A stretch of 64,000 nucleotides of DNA from NCBI GenBank assembly GCA_025765615.1, contig JAIVFJ010000251.1, positions 1 to 64,000 on the forward strand. Direction: 5' to 3'. The stretch is from Zopfochytrium polystomum. Taxonomy: Eukaryota > Chytridiomycota > Chytridiomycetes > Chytridiales > Chytridiaceae. Numbering within the stretch: the first letter of the stretch is position 1; every line of letters starts with the position of its first letter. Below, piece by piece: positions 21,775-31,990 of this stretch. Under the pieces are notes generated by a model. That model searched no databases. It was not told where the DNA came from and worked only from the letters and a program-made list of their open reading frames with translations. A program made the position numbers and the translations under genes.

Positions 21775-21963
21775 AACAGCCAGCGCCAGGGCAGGATCTG
21801 GTGAAGTTGCAGACAACGAGATCGACTGCAGGGAAATTGGAGTGACAATCACACAGCTGTCGTCAATCACAACCGCATCATCCTGATCAGATCGCCACAA
21901 GAAAAATCTACTGGTACGATCCCTCCTCAGTGAGGACAGTGAGGCAGTCGGCTACTAGGTCAC

Positions 21964-22905
21964 AATGACAGACAAGGAGTACAAAAATATTCCTGAGTTT
22001 GAGGCTTCGACAGACAACTGGCCTGACTTCAACCGTATATTCATGACTTTTTTGGATGAATGTGCTGACGAGAAAAAAGCATGATGCACAAGCTCGAAGC
22101 TGGCTACTTGGAAATCGACCAAGGGCATCTAGAGACCTATTGAGCAGATGCACGTTTGCATACAAGATGTATGAACACCTGAAGGAGGTCTACGCAACGG
22201 TTACCGCATCAATGACGGTGAATACATTGGAACGACTGTTGTCAACAAAGTACGACGATAATGGCAACATTGAAGATTTCATTGGTTCAGTCTCAGCACT
22301 CATTCAGCACCTCAAGGACGCTGGGACACTCGACAGGGACAAGATTTATGTCTGTATGCTGCTGATGGCAATGCCGAATACGCCTGGATGGCAGAATGTA
22401 GTAGGGATGCTACGTGCACTTGATGCAGCAAAGCTGACACGCCGAAAGGTCGAGAGTGAGCTCTACAACCATGCTTGGTGGATCAACGTAGAAAGTGCTG
22501 GAGGTGGATCAAAGAAGGAGTTGACAAAATCCGCTGCTTTCACCGCATCCAAAGAAGACAAGAAGAAGCAGACTTGCTTAAATTGCAGCAAGCCTGGACA
22601 CCTGCACCAGAACTGCTGGGCGAAAGGTGGCGGTGCAGCAGGAAAAGGACCAAAGCAAGGTGATGAACTCACCAAAGCTAAGAGCAAAGTGAACACATCA
22701 GACGCACGCTATGCTTTCACAGTGAAATCGAGAGAACCAAGAGAGGATGTTTGGTACCATGACAGTGGTGTGTCATACCACCTCACAAAAACCCCTGTTT
22801 CTTTGTTCCAGGCACCTACAGGGAAATGTCAGACAAGGTTACTATTGGAGATGGAAAACTGCTCAAGATTGTTGCTGAGGGGAATGTTGTATTTGACTTA
22901 ACAAT
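21964..22905 (+). pseudogene. Copia family E gag-protease fragment
   Basis: Gag of a different copia family. The start MTDKEYKNIPEFEASTDNW at 21964 is interrupted by a stop at about 22081. The frame resumes (from 22056 in another phase) with a UBN2-type gag domain, including KMYEHLKEVYATVTASMTVN and a helical NIEDFIGSVSALIQHLKDAG. The CCHC zinc knuckle CLNCSKPGHLHQNC is at about 22575-22616. The start of protease with the catalytic DSG (WYHDSGVSYHL, about 22750-22785) follows. A frameshift near 22810 ends the open frame. No 5' LTR is present; the left side abuts the inverted repeat. Confidence 0.75.
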
Positions 22906-23159
22906 TTTGTCTGGAAAAACAGTGGAAGTCACACTGCAGGGAGTATGATACCGCCCCAACATCACAGCCAATCTAGTTTCCCACACACCTCTCACCCTTG
23001 TTGCCTTGAGTTGCATGGGAAGGGGGAATGCATTGCCTATCGGACAAAGAATGCCGAAGTACTCATTGGGAAGCTTGTTGGGCAAAATCTGGAAATGCAG
23101 ATAACAGCTAGGAGGCATGCTACACCTTCAAGTCAACAAGCAAGGTTCTGTTGACAGCA

Positions 23160-23600
23160 GACATTCAGATACTCTGATTCCGACTTTGCCTCAGACAAAG
23201 TGCCTGCAAAGTCTGTCTATGGATTTGTATTCTCCCTTGGAATCTGTGCTATTAGCTGGACGAGCAAACACGCAGCCTCAGTTGCAACGTCCACAACAGT
23301 GGCAGAATTGGAGGGCTTCTTGGAGGCCACAAAGGAAGCAATTTGGTTGTGTGGACTGTTGGGGAGATTGGTCTCCCTGATTCAGGGCCAACCACTATCT
23401 ACGAAGACAACACCTCAGTCATCAAGACAGTGGCAGGGACCAGAATCTTGAGCGTACCATGCACAAAGCAGTGATCCAGCATGAGAAAGTCATCTCTGTT
23501 GAGCACAAGCTGACAACAGAGATGGTGTGGACATTTTTACCAAGTTGTTGGGACCCTCTGTGTTCAGGAAACATGCAGAAGCATTAGGACTTTGATTTAG
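23160..23600 (+). pseudogene. Copia family E RNase H tail
   Basis: After an internal deletion the sequence resumes in the RNase H domain: DSDFASDKVPAKSVYGFVF, ICAISWTSKHAASVATSTT, AELEGFLEATKEAIWLCGLL. The tail is frameshifted after about 23440. A polypurine tract (ATGAGGGGAG, 23621-23630) follows. Confidence 0.7.
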
Positions 23601-23630
23601 TGGGTAAAAGGGTGTCACGCATGAGGGGAG

Positions 23631-23758
23631 TGTGGGAGTTCATGTGTTGTTGTTCTCGTCGTTCTGAAAGGACACCTTGTCAGAGAAAAATCAATAGAGA
23701 AAAAAGTCGAAGAATGAAGCCCCAGGTTGCAACACTACACGATCTCGTGGGCTCTCAC
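23631..23758 (+). mobile_element. Short 3' LTR of copia family E
   Basis: A 128 bp LTR bounded by TGTGGGAG and CTCTCACA (nearly inverted termini), immediately after the polypurine tract. Its small size resembles the 131 bp LTR of family C. No matching 5' LTR is in the window. Confidence 0.55.
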
Positions 23759-23762
23759 AGGG

Positions 23763-24600
23763 TTAGCAGCAGCACTCACAGAAGGCCGCGCCGGCTCTTT
23801 GGTCAGGTTTGATCGAAACTGGGAAGGAGGGATTCCGACGGTGGGGCGCTGCGGGTGACGGCAACGGTGAAGCATCAGAGAAGTCAGAATGTCTCATAGA
23901 GTCTGCTTTCGCGATGATAGTTGCTCGGATTTTCGCCGAATAGTTCGTTGTCGGCAATCACTTTGGACGAGCAAGCGGGGATCTGCACAGTCTGTCCATG
24001 AGCGAGAACGTCAAGGCGATCCACTATGAGAATGGGTGTGCCCATCTGAGAACATCGATAAGATTACCTCGCGCTCGTCATGGGCCTGACCTCTGAAGAA
24101 AAAATAGTCCGACAATAATCATAGCCAGGCCAAAGAGCCAACGATGAGGCCGCGAAAACTGCGATGGCAATGTTGAATGACCGTTTTCCGGTATTGTTGC
24201 GGCGCGCCTATGGCAGAAGGTTGATGGTGCTGATGAAAGATCGGATTTCCAATGCTGTCACGGCTGCAGGCCATGCCAGCGCCGGTGTTTTGTGTTGTTG
24301 GATCGGAAAAGTCAATGTCGCGGCCTTTGGCCGCGACAGCGGCGGGAAGATCGATGGTGATGGTGGAAGATAGTTCTATGACGCTGTCGCGGCCGCAGGT
24401 TGCATGAGCGGCGGGTTCCTGGTTGGAAAAGTCGTCTTCGCGGCCAAAGGTGGTGGTGTTGTGATAATTAGCGGTGGGAGCATGAATGGAGATCGTCTCC
24501 GACGCCGCACGGCCCGCGACTCGAGATTGGATGGTTGGGATGGGTTCTATCTCCGCGAAAACAATTTTCCTTTTGATTATTTTTTCGTTTTGGCTTATTT
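23763..24600 (-). pseudogene. Possible minus-strand gene remnant with internal peptide repeat
   Basis: On the minus strand, one frame is open from about 24590 to 24130 without a clear ATG. It contains an imperfect repeat of about 45 residues: GREDDFSN...ATCGRDSVIE and GRDIDFSD...MACSRDSIGN. The substitutions preserve the protein pattern, which supports coding on this strand. Further on, another frame reads MGTPILIVDRLDVLAHGQTV and continues to about 23800. Hydrophobic residues between the two hint at a membrane segment, but the frames do not join by a convincing intron. The family is not recognised. It could be a head-to-head neighbour of the methyltransferase gene, broken by the family E insertion. 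Confidence 0.3.
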
Positions 24601-24638
24601 ACTGGTTGGTCCTTCTCCATCATCAGACGGCCAGAGCA

Positions 24639-25949
24639 ATGAAGGAAAAGCGAAAAGGGACCGACGAAGGAGGATACGCGACCTCTGCCCTTCCGCACAA
24701 GCACCAGCATCAGCAACCGTCTGACCGGCGCAAGCTCAAAAAGCTCAAGCCCTCCGATCGTATCGCTGCTGGCCTCTACCAGCGCGAGCGGGAACTCCAC
24801 GGGCATCACCACCAACCAGTTCTTTCGGCCGATTCAAACGTCAACGAGATCCGCGCGCCTCGCCCGTACACTGTGTCCGTTGCAATCTCAGCAACATGTA
24901 TCGCCCACCTGGAGAAAGCTGAACTTCGAAGCTACTGCGCGGGACAAATTGGTCGTGCACTAGCTCTGATGGAAGTCGATGAAGTGATCATATACACTGA
25001 TGCTCCACGAACGGAAGGTGTTACCCCTTCGACGACGACCGGCACGTTTGAGTCGGCTGCAAAGAAGAATGCCGATCCTCAACTATTTTTGGCGAGAATG
25101 CTCCAGTATCTCGAAACACCTGGATACTTGCGAAAGTCTCTTTTCCCAGTTCATCGCGATCTACATTTTGCTGGAGTGATGAACCCGTTAGATGGTCAGT
25201 CTCCAGATCGTGGTTCCTCAATTCTCACAGCGTACGCCTATTCCAGCCCCGCACCACATGAAAATCGACGATCAAACTGCTTTCAGGGAAGGGGTGACAC
25301 TTTCAGAGAACGTTGAACGTGGAACTTTGGTGGATTGTGGGATGCGGAAGCCTGTTATTGTGGAGAAAGTTATCAAGCCTGGCGTTCGGGTTACCGTGAA
25401 ACTGGACGGGGAGCAATGGACCTCACCGTCACCGAACTATATTGCCGGAACGATCGTTAGCCCGAATGCGCCTCGGCAGGAAGCTGGACTATATTGGGGA
25501 TTTCGAGTCCGCCTTGCAGCGTCGCTAGCAAAGGTCATGCAGGATTCCCCTTTTAGGAGTGGTTACGACGTGACAATATGTGTTTCAGAAAAGGCAAAAT
25601 GTAGAATTGGGACCCTATTTGATTGTGCGTCTGATTCCAAATCTCCCAATGACGTTCTCTCTTCGCTGGGCGCATTCGAGCACGCTCTCGTTGTTCTGGG
25701 AGGAATGAAAGGTATTGAGTACACGGTCGAATGCGATGAAAGTCTGCCTGCTGGTGACTGTGTTGATGTATTTGATCATTACGTGAAACCCTCGATCCAT
25801 CTGGTATTGACTGCAAGTTTGCGGTAGTTTTGAAGTCTAATGGCACTTCTTTCTCCCAGGGCAGTCGGGTGGTTCGGCCGGAAGAAAATCTTCTCATATC
25901 TCTAACAAGCTTGGGGCCGCTCCTTCATGAACGGCAGCGAAAGTTTTAG
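24639..25949 (+). CDS. SPOUT1: SPOUT-fold RNA methyltransferase (C9orf114/SPOUT1 family)
   Basis: Predicted 400-residue protein from exons 24639-25194, 25247-25803 and 25860-25949 (introns of 52 and 56 bp, GTCAGT..CCAG and GTATTG..CCCAG). The family has a SPOUT alpha/beta-knot fold with an inserted OB-like domain. The human member is a spindle/centromere-linked RNA methyltransferase, and the fungal role is not established. Visible signatures are the start of the knot (SVAISATCIAHLEKAELRSY, residue about 80; IYTDAP), LQYLETPGYLRKSLFP (about 155) and DLHFAGVMNPLD. The middle has CGMRKPV and GVRVTVKLD; the end has GLYWGFRVRLA (about 267), HALVVLGGMKGIE (about 330) and VRPEENLLISL. The N-terminus is Lys/His-rich. 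An upstream in-frame ATG (24486) would add a hydrophobic stretch that I take as 5' UTR. Confidence 0.88.
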
Positions 25950-26030
25950 CACTCAAACAGCACTACCTGTTTTATAAATCCATCATCAATCACACTAAAG
26001 AAAACCAGCCTTTGCGGCTAAACTGGCAAT
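25950..26030. other. 3' flank of the methyltransferase gene
   Basis: Short AT-rich stretch, no gene. Confidence 0.5.
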
Positions 26031-26079
26031 TAGTGGAGCATTTTTTGTCTTTGGTGAGCTTGGTGGAAAAATCGGAAAA

Positions 26080-27006
26080 GGAAGGAGCTCATTGCGTTGT
26101 CTGTCTGGCTGTCTGTCGCTCTGCCTGTCTCTCCATCTCTTCGCTCTGTCTCTCTCACTGTCGCTCTTTCTCTGTCTCTCTGTCTCTCTCTCGCTCTTGC
26201 TCTGTATCGCTCCCTGTCTCTCTCTCCCTCTCCCTCTCCCTCTCGCTCTCACTCTGCTTGGTCTATGGGCCAGGGAGGCCTCTGACAACTCAACGAAAGG
26301 ACGAGACACTCTCTATATCTCTGCTCTCTTTCTGTATCTCTCTTGATGGATCAAGGGAGGGGGTGGAGGGGGGCGGCAGCCCCCTGGGAGCCCCCTGACT
26401 CAAAAAAGAACAACCCAGCCTCTCTCTCTATCACTTTCACACTCTCTCTGTCCGCTCTGTAAACCTGTTTTCTAATTGCAATAGTGGAGTAGGGGGCGGA
26501 GTGGGGTTAATGTTTTTTCTTTAGTGCCCAATCGAAACACAGTTCTTTCTGTCTCTCTGCCCCCTGACTCAAAAAAAGTTTTTTTTAAATCTGCCTCTCA
26601 GTTGTTCCACCCGCTTTTTCTCTGTCTCTCTGTCTCTCCTCTTACCTCTTCTGTCTGTGCATCTGACTCTCTTGAACCTGTCTCTCTTCCAGTCCCTCCC
26701 TTTTGGGCTGTCTTTCTGTCTGATTTTTTTTTCTCTGTCTCTCTGCCTCTTCGCTGTGTCTCTGTCTCTGTCTCTCTCTTTCTGTCTCTCTTTCTGTCTC
26801 TCTCTTTCTCTGTCTCTCCCTCTCCCCCCTCTCTCTCTGGATTCTCTCTGTCTGTTTCTCAGTTCTTGGCGCAGCGTGAAAAAACAATTTTCCCCTCTGT
26901 CTGTCGCCCTCTCTCTCTCTCTCTCTGTCTCTCTCTCCCTCTCTCTCTCTCTATTTCTTTCTCTCTCTGTCCTCTCTCTCTTTGCTCTCTCCTCTCTCCT
27001 CTTGCT

Positions 27007-27038
<32 letters not shown>

Positions 27039-27106
27039 CTCCCTCTCTCTCTCTCTCCTCTCTCTCTCCTCCTCTTCCCTCTCTCTCTCTCTCTCTCTCT
27101 CTCTAA
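26080..27106 (+). repeat. Kilobase polypyrimidine tract (CT/CTCTGT microsatellite)
   Basis: About 1 kb dominated by CTCTCT and CTGTCTCT units on the plus strand (purines on the minus strand). It is interrupted by short unique pieces, two of them near-duplicates (CCCCCTGACTCAAAAAA at about 26391 and 26561). All frames here are Ser/Leu or Arg/Glu low complexity and are not genes. It ends precisely at an LTR B fragment. Confidence 0.9.
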
Positions 27107-27107
27107 T

Positions 27108-27319
27108 CTGCTTGAGCAGAGGAGGAGGAAAACTGTTGACACCAGGTTTCCGTTCCACTTAATACTCAGAGCATTTGTCATCAGCGCAAGCCAGCACCCA
27201 GGTCTGCATTGGCGGTGGCTCGCTCTCCCATGGGCATCGTGAGAACGATAACTGACAGTCACAATAGGTTCAGGTCTGTCTTGTGCCTCTTGCTGCTAAC
27301 CAGTCAGTTCTGCCTAACA
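27108..27319 (-). mobile_element. LTR B fragment
   Basis: The first 210 bp or so of LTR B read on the minus strand (TGTTAGGCAGAACTGACTGG at 27319 backwards). The rest is lost at the polypyrimidine tract. Confidence 0.8.
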
Positions 27320-27540
27320 CTCCCTCGCACGATGGCCATGGGTGTAGCACCTGTTATGCAAGGTGTGTGTAAGCGTCTGAGGCTTCGACCGAAAGGGTGT
27401 TTGAAAGGTCAGAGCAAAGTAGTGAGGCCAGTTGCTGGCGCTGACATGCTGAGAGTGGTTTTGTGAGAATGTCTGCGATCTGGTTGTTGGTTGGTACGTA
27501 GTGTACAGTGATCTCTCCAGTGGCTACACCTTTTCAGAGG
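27320..27540 (-). mobile_element. Copia B 3' internal tail fragment
   Basis: Same sequence as 2402-2630: the untranslated and RNase H C-terminal end next to the 3' LTR, minus strand. Too short and broken to code. Confidence 0.7.
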
Positions 27541-27776
27541 TCTTAGTTTTGGGCCTTTTGGTGTAAGCAGTGTGCAGGAGCTTTGACCTGATACTGCTCT
27601 GCAAGGATGACTTGCAGCATTTTGCAAGTGATGATCCTTGTAACAGTTTTGCATAAAGACAAACACAAGACTGACAGAAGCCAAGCTCAACCTCCCACCA
27701 CCACCATCTTCAGTAGTGTACACCACAGCAGCCCAATCCATCAATCAGCCAACACGCGAAATCTTTCAGGACCTGT
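27541..27776 (+). mobile_element. LTR A fragment
   Basis: TCTTAGTTTTGGGCC... to about AATCTTTCAGG, matching LTR A (21534-21774) with scattered changes. The first bases are altered, so it is truncated or mutated at the start. Confidence 0.7.
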
Positions 27777-27779
27777 TTC

Positions 27780-28187
27780 AGAGGAGGTGGAGTCCTGAGC
27801 AGGGAGCCATTCTGCAAGGAGTACCAACCAGGAGACAGTTGTTCTCCTGATGTGCCTGGGCGAGACGCAAGGGATAGTGTTGAGGGCGAATTGTGTAGGG
27901 GAGTGGTTGCCTTGCCTCATAGGGTAGTGGGAGGAGCCCAGACCGGGCCACACTTGCCTCGCCACACTAGCCTACAAGCTGGGACTTCGGTGTTCGTGGG
28001 CCTTTGGTTGATTTACATTGCCAGTCTGCCACCCCAGTCTGGCCTTCCTCAGTCGTGCCTATAGTGCTCCCAGTAAGGCCCACTGGAGGTGACGTTAATT
28101 GCAGTAGCACGGAATCCAACCCATCATGCCATCACCTCCAACACCAGAGCTGTACACTGTTATCTGATTCACTTTCGCTGTGGATTA
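27780..28187 (-). other. Third copy of the copia A intron sequence
   Basis: On the minus strand it starts GTAATCC at 28187, after a frame resembling the IN-RT linker. It carries the same conserved blocks as 6014-6357 (GTGAATCAG, GTTGGATTCCGTGCTACTGCAA, GTGGGCCTTACTGGGAGCAC, GCTTGTAGGCTAGTGTGGC). The left side merges into unassigned repeat. Confidence 0.5.
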
Positions 28188-28737
28188 CCATGTGGTTGAT
28201 AGTTTTTACCAATTACAGTTTAATGGTGTTGCAGCAGATGTAAAGTTGGTTTGTTAGCTTGGTGTGTGTCAGGTAGGGGGGTGGTCGTTGTCTCCAATTG
28301 GGGACAAAAAACCAAAAATTAATGGTGAGGGTTGGAGGTAATCTGGTGACCCTGAATGGAAAAAGGCGTCGCTTATCACGAAGGAGAGCGATTTTGGGAT
28401 GCCGTTGGTGACAGTCGTGTAGTCCCGAAGCAGGCCTTTCCAATGATAGCTTGGGATCGGCTGGGGGAGGTCTGGAAGGCGAGCAAATTGAGGTTGAAGT
28501 CGGAAAAGTGGGTGACAACTTTGGAGGTGGTGGATACGACGTAGGAGCGTCCGATCCAAGATCAGGAGCGTTCGTTGGAAAGAAGAGATCAAGAGCTTTC
28601 CAATGGTAGTAACGGAATTGTTGTCCAATGTCTGTAGCGCCCGTGATCGGTACGCAAAGTTGGCAGATCTGAAAAGCGTACAACCCCTTCTACTGATTGG
28701 ATCTGGCTGGAACCAAGGGGAATGTGATTGGGATGGG
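28188..28737 (-). mobile_element. Copia leader/internal fragment next to LTR A
   Basis: Begins on the minus strand with CCCATCCCAATCA, the same bases that follow LTR A at 7209. It continues as non-coding leader. No protein signature. Confidence 0.5.
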
Positions 28738-28989
28738 TAACAGTTTTGTATGAAAGAATTTGCTATGTTGGCTGATTGATGGATTGGGCTGCTGTGGTGA
28801 TGGGTGGAGTACACTACTGAAGGTGGTGGTGGTGGGAGGTTGATCTTGGCTTCTGTCAGTCTTGTGTTTGTCTTTATACAAAACTGTTACAAGGACCATC
28901 ACTTGCAAAATGCTGCAAGTCATCCTTGCAGAGCAGTATCAGGTCAAAGCTCCTGCACACTGCTTACACCAAAAGACCCAAAACTAACA
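28738..28989 (-). mobile_element. LTR of copia family A (5' LTR of a minus-strand remnant)
   Basis: 252 bp, TGTTAGTTTTGGGTC at 28989 backwards to AAACTGTTA at 28738. It is very close to 21534-21774 over most of its length. Confidence 0.8.
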
Positions 28990-29690
28990 GGAGCCAGCCC
29001 CAACAGTGTCTTCCCTCGACTGTGGGGCCAGGGGCTTTGTTTGAGGCAAGAGATTTTGGCGTAACAATCCCAATTCAGCACGAAGATTGTAATGTGGTTG
29101 AGACGGTGAAGGTGATTGCAATTAACAGGAGATTGGTCACGATCTTGCTGGCAAGCTGGCAGAAGGTGTTTTCAGCAATCTGGCTGCGTTGGTGAGGGTA
29201 GCGGTTGCGGTTGCATTGAGGTGCTTTCGAAGGTGGTGAGCACAGCGGGGCAATCGCGATTGGGCTACCTGGCAGCAATCTGGCGGCGATCTGGCGGCGA
29301 TCTGGCGGCGACCTCTCGGCGATCTGGTGTCAATCAAATGTGAGGGAGCTGCGGCGCGAAGTGGCGAGTCAAGGGAGGTTGTGGGGTCGAGGTGGTGGAG
29401 CAGGGCTGCATTGAGCAACGGCGTGGATGGCCTGGGGGGTGGTGGCGGCAGTGGCAAAGGTGCAGCGGAACAGAGAGACAGACCCTGACTTTGTGAGATC
29501 AATGGGGTTGAGGTTGAGATCGTTGAGATCGCGACCTAAGGTTGCAATTGCAAATAGCGAGACTGGTGTAGAAGGCAGATATCCGGCAGATATGATGCAG
29601 GAGGATGGCCAGGGCGGCGGTGGCGGCGGCCGCCGCAATGGCGGCAAAGGTGCGATCTCCCAGTTTAAGTTCAGTACTTTGTCTGGGCTA
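28990..29690. repeat. GC-rich non-coding stretch with short tandem repeat
   Basis: Contains a tandem GGCGATCTGGC-type repeat at about 29275-29325. No supported gene; the frames here are composition artefacts. A few bases at about 29671-29695 (TTTGTCTGGGCTAAGTACCACC) resemble the LTR D minisatellite. Confidence 0.5.
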
Positions 29691-29696
29691 AGTACC

Positions 29697-29850
29697 ACCA
29701 AGAACCCGAAGCCACGCCAGTGCCATTGCAATGGACTCTGCCGTCTGCTATGTTACCTCCAAGGCACCTGGGACTACGGATTATTCTATAGGCAAAGCCA
29801 CAAGCCACTACAGCTCTTCACAAACAACACCCTTGAACCAGCTGCATTCC
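29697..29850 (+). pseudogene. Short copia B RNase H fragment
   Basis: Encodes KPRQCHCNGLCRLLCYL and TWDYGLFYRQSHKPL, matching residues of the family B protein at 2627-3454. It is an isolated piece of about 50 codons in plus orientation, fused to unrelated sequence on both sides. Confidence 0.75.
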
Positions 29851-30222
29851 CCTTGATGGCAATGATAGACTGCATCAGAGAAGCGTCCTTCATCTGTGCG
29901 GTCACACATGAACCAGGTAACACCCAACGCAAGCAGCCGCCTTGTTGCGTCCTGTGGAATTCGCCAGCTGCACTATGCACAGTTTGTAGGCAAGATCGAG
30001 TTGGCATCTGGCAAGTGGGAGGTTGCAGTGATCGTGAGGAGGGCGAGTCACCTTTTTTTCCTCTTTGATTTTTTTTTTTTGGCTTATTTACTGGTTTGTC
30101 ACAGTATGAGATATTGGGAAGGAGAAAGAAGTTTTAAAGAAAAAATAAAGACTGAAACGAAAGTGTGGAGAATGAAAAAGGGAAGAGAACAAAAGAAGAG
30201 AGCGGCACAAGCGCAATCAATT
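29851..30222. other. Stretch without gene
   Basis: No recognisable gene. At 30067-30100 a T-run followed by GGCTTATTTACTGGTT recurs just upstream of the methyltransferase gene (24575-24607), a small shared sequence of unknown meaning. Confidence 0.45.
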
Positions 30223-31398
30223 TCACAGATCAAACTCGTTCTTCCACTTCGTGATGGCATCGAACGTCACGTTGGAGCCGCCGCACACCACCACGACGAC
30301 CACGGAAGCGTCCCGGGTTAGCTCGACCTCACCGCCGAGCTCCCGCAGCCTCTCGGCGATCAGACCCGGCTCGTAGACGGCGGCCAGCGCGGCTCCGCAT
30401 GCCGGCTCGACCAGGTAACGCTCCTGGTCCAGGAAGCTGATGACGGCCTTGACGGCCTCGCGGTCGTTGACGGTGATATCGACTACCTTACCGGCGCCGT
30501 AGGCGGCCCTCGCGGCCATGACGGCGTCAGCCACCTTGGACATCCCGAGCGACTTTGCGATGGAGGTGATGGAGGGTATATTGGTGGGCTGACCGGCCTT
30601 GATGGCGGCGGAGAAGGACGCGGCGCCATTCGTCTCGACGGCGACGACGGCGGGTTGGTGCGGCATGTCCCGGAGGCCCTCGAGGATGCCGGTGAGCATG
30701 CCGCCGCCGCCGACGGCGCACACGATGGCGTCGACGCGCTCGTTCGGGCCCAGCAGCGTCTGGGCCTGGTCAAAGATTTCTGTCGACAGCGACGCGTGGC
30801 CCGCCCAGAGGTCCGGGTGGTCGAACGGGTGCACCATGACGGTCGGGAATCCGGCCAGCCGCTGCGCTTCGCAGTACGCGAGCGCCTCGGCGTTGGCTTC
30901 GTCCCAGATGGCGCCGGACACGACCACAGTCGCGCCAAAGGAGCGCAGGCGCGCGACCGTCGACGCCGGCGTGGACGACGGCGTAAAGACGCGGCACGGG
31001 ATGCCGAGGGACTGGGCCACGTGCGCGGTGGCGAGGCCGGCGTTGCCGCCGGACGACGAGACGGCTTCCGGAGTGGGCCGCGGGCCGACGGTGCTGCTGC
31101 GGGTGGTCGCCGCCGCCTCCTCTTCGGCGAGGAGCTGCTGCTCGAGCCGCACGAGCGCGTTGGTCAGCATCCGGCCGATGCCGCGGATTTTGAAAGAGCC
31201 GCTCGGCTGGAGGTTGTCCAGCTTGTAGAGGACCTTGGAAACCCCGAGCGCTTTGGCGACGGCGTCCGGCGCGGGGACCAGCGGCGTGCAGACGTGCAGC
31301 TGCTTTGGTGCCGCTGCTGCTGCGGTCGCTCCTGAAGCGGGCGCGCCAGCAGAGGCGTCGAGGAAGGAGGAGTCGGGGGAGACAGTAAGGCCAACCAT
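30223..31398 (-). CDS. SDS: L-serine/L-threonine dehydratase, PLP-dependent
   Basis: Intact, intron-free, 391 residues, fold-type II PLP enzyme. The family converts L-serine to pyruvate plus ammonia, or L-threonine to 2-oxobutyrate, in the cytosol. Visible motifs are the PLP lysine in PSGSFKIRG (Lys70), the phosphate/substrate loop SSSGGNAG (114-121), the Gly-rich phosphate-binding loop VGGGGMLTG (229-237), EPACGAALAAVY (331-342) and CGGSN (372-376). The match to animal SDS and yeast Cha1-type enzymes is collinear. It has an Ala/Ser-rich N-terminal extension and a Glu/Ala/Thr-rich insert of about 25 residues (88-112) before the SSSGGNAG loop. No ACT domain is present, so it is the catabolic rather than the isoleucine-feedback type. 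It is strongly GC-rich against its surroundings. No mitochondrial signal is evident. Confidence 0.93.
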   Translation of the reverse strand: MVGLTVSPDSSFLDASAGAPASGATAAAAAPKQLHVCTPLVPAPDAVAKALGVSKVLYKLDNLQPSGSFKIRGIGRMLTNALVRLEQQLLAEEEAAATTRSSTVGPRPTPEAVSSSGGNAGLATAHVAQSLGIPCRVFTPSSTPASTVARLRSFGATVVVSGAIWDEANAEALAYCEAQRLAGFPTVMVHPFDHPDLWAGHASLSTEIFDQAQTLLGPNERVDAIVCAVGGGGMLTGILEGLRDMPHQPAVVAVETNGAASFSAAIKAGQPTNIPSITSIAKSLGMSKVADAVMAARAAYGAGKVVDITVNDREAVKAVISFLDQERYLVEPACGAALAAVYEPGLIAERLRELGGEVELTRDASVVVVVVCGGSNVTFDAITKWKNEFDL

Positions 31399-31626
31399 GG
31401 TGCGTCCAGCGGTAGGTACAGGTAGGTGGATGAAAGTGGATAAAGTTGAAAGTGGATGGGGGGTTGTCCGCGGGCTGTGAAGGGTGGGTTGGTTTTGCTT
31501 TCGGTTGGCTGTGCCAACAGCGGAGGAGGAACTGTTGTTGCGGGGCGGGCTAGTGGTGTAGTGTGGCTGCTTCTGCTGCCTCTCTGCTTCTCGTGCTGTG
31601 GTATGTGTGCGTGTGTTTTGCGTGTG

Positions 31627-31657
<31 letters not shown>

Positions 31658-31770
31658 TTGTGTGTGTGTGTTTGCTTGCTCCTCCTCCAGCCTGAGAGGG
31701 GGCTGCTCTGCGGCTTTTATTAGGGTGGCAGGCCGACATAGTAACCTCACTGAGGCATCGCCGCCAACCC

Positions 31771-31817
<47 letters not shown>

Positions 31818-31990
31818 GCCTTTCTGCTTTCTTGCTCATTCCCACATGTGACTTTTTTTCTTCTTTGTTTTTTCTTTTTCTTATTCTTTGGTTTCCTCAA
31901 CAAAACGCGGTGTCGATTGCTGCTGATTTTTGCAATTATTTTTTGGCTCTTTTTCTGTTTTTTGCCAAAAAAAAAAAAAAAAAAAAACGC
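31399..31990. promoter_or_regulatory. Upstream region of the dehydratase with microsatellites
   Basis: Contains a GT/TG repeat (about 31608-31672), a CT repeat (about 31777-31812) and a 22 bp A-run (31966-31987). No defined binding site could be assigned. Confidence 0.5.

Noticed and set aside
24486..24638. Upstream ATG giving the methyltransferase a hydrophobic N-terminus
   Set aside because: The family has no membrane anchor; the hydrophobic codons come from a T-rich tract typical of a 5' UTR, and a Met at 24639 begins a normal Lys-rich N-terminus.
26012..27262. Long Ser/Leu-rich and Arg/Glu-rich open frames on both strands
   Set aside because: They are translations of the CT microsatellite tract and show no non-repetitive protein pattern.
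29427..30068. 213-codon plus-strand frame
   Set aside because: Chimera of GC-rich repeat, a copia B RNase H piece and unrelated sequence, with no single protein family.
30599..31335. Long plus-strand frames opposite the dehydratase
   Set aside because: Antisense shadows of a GC-rich gene whose minus-strand product is a complete PLP enzyme.
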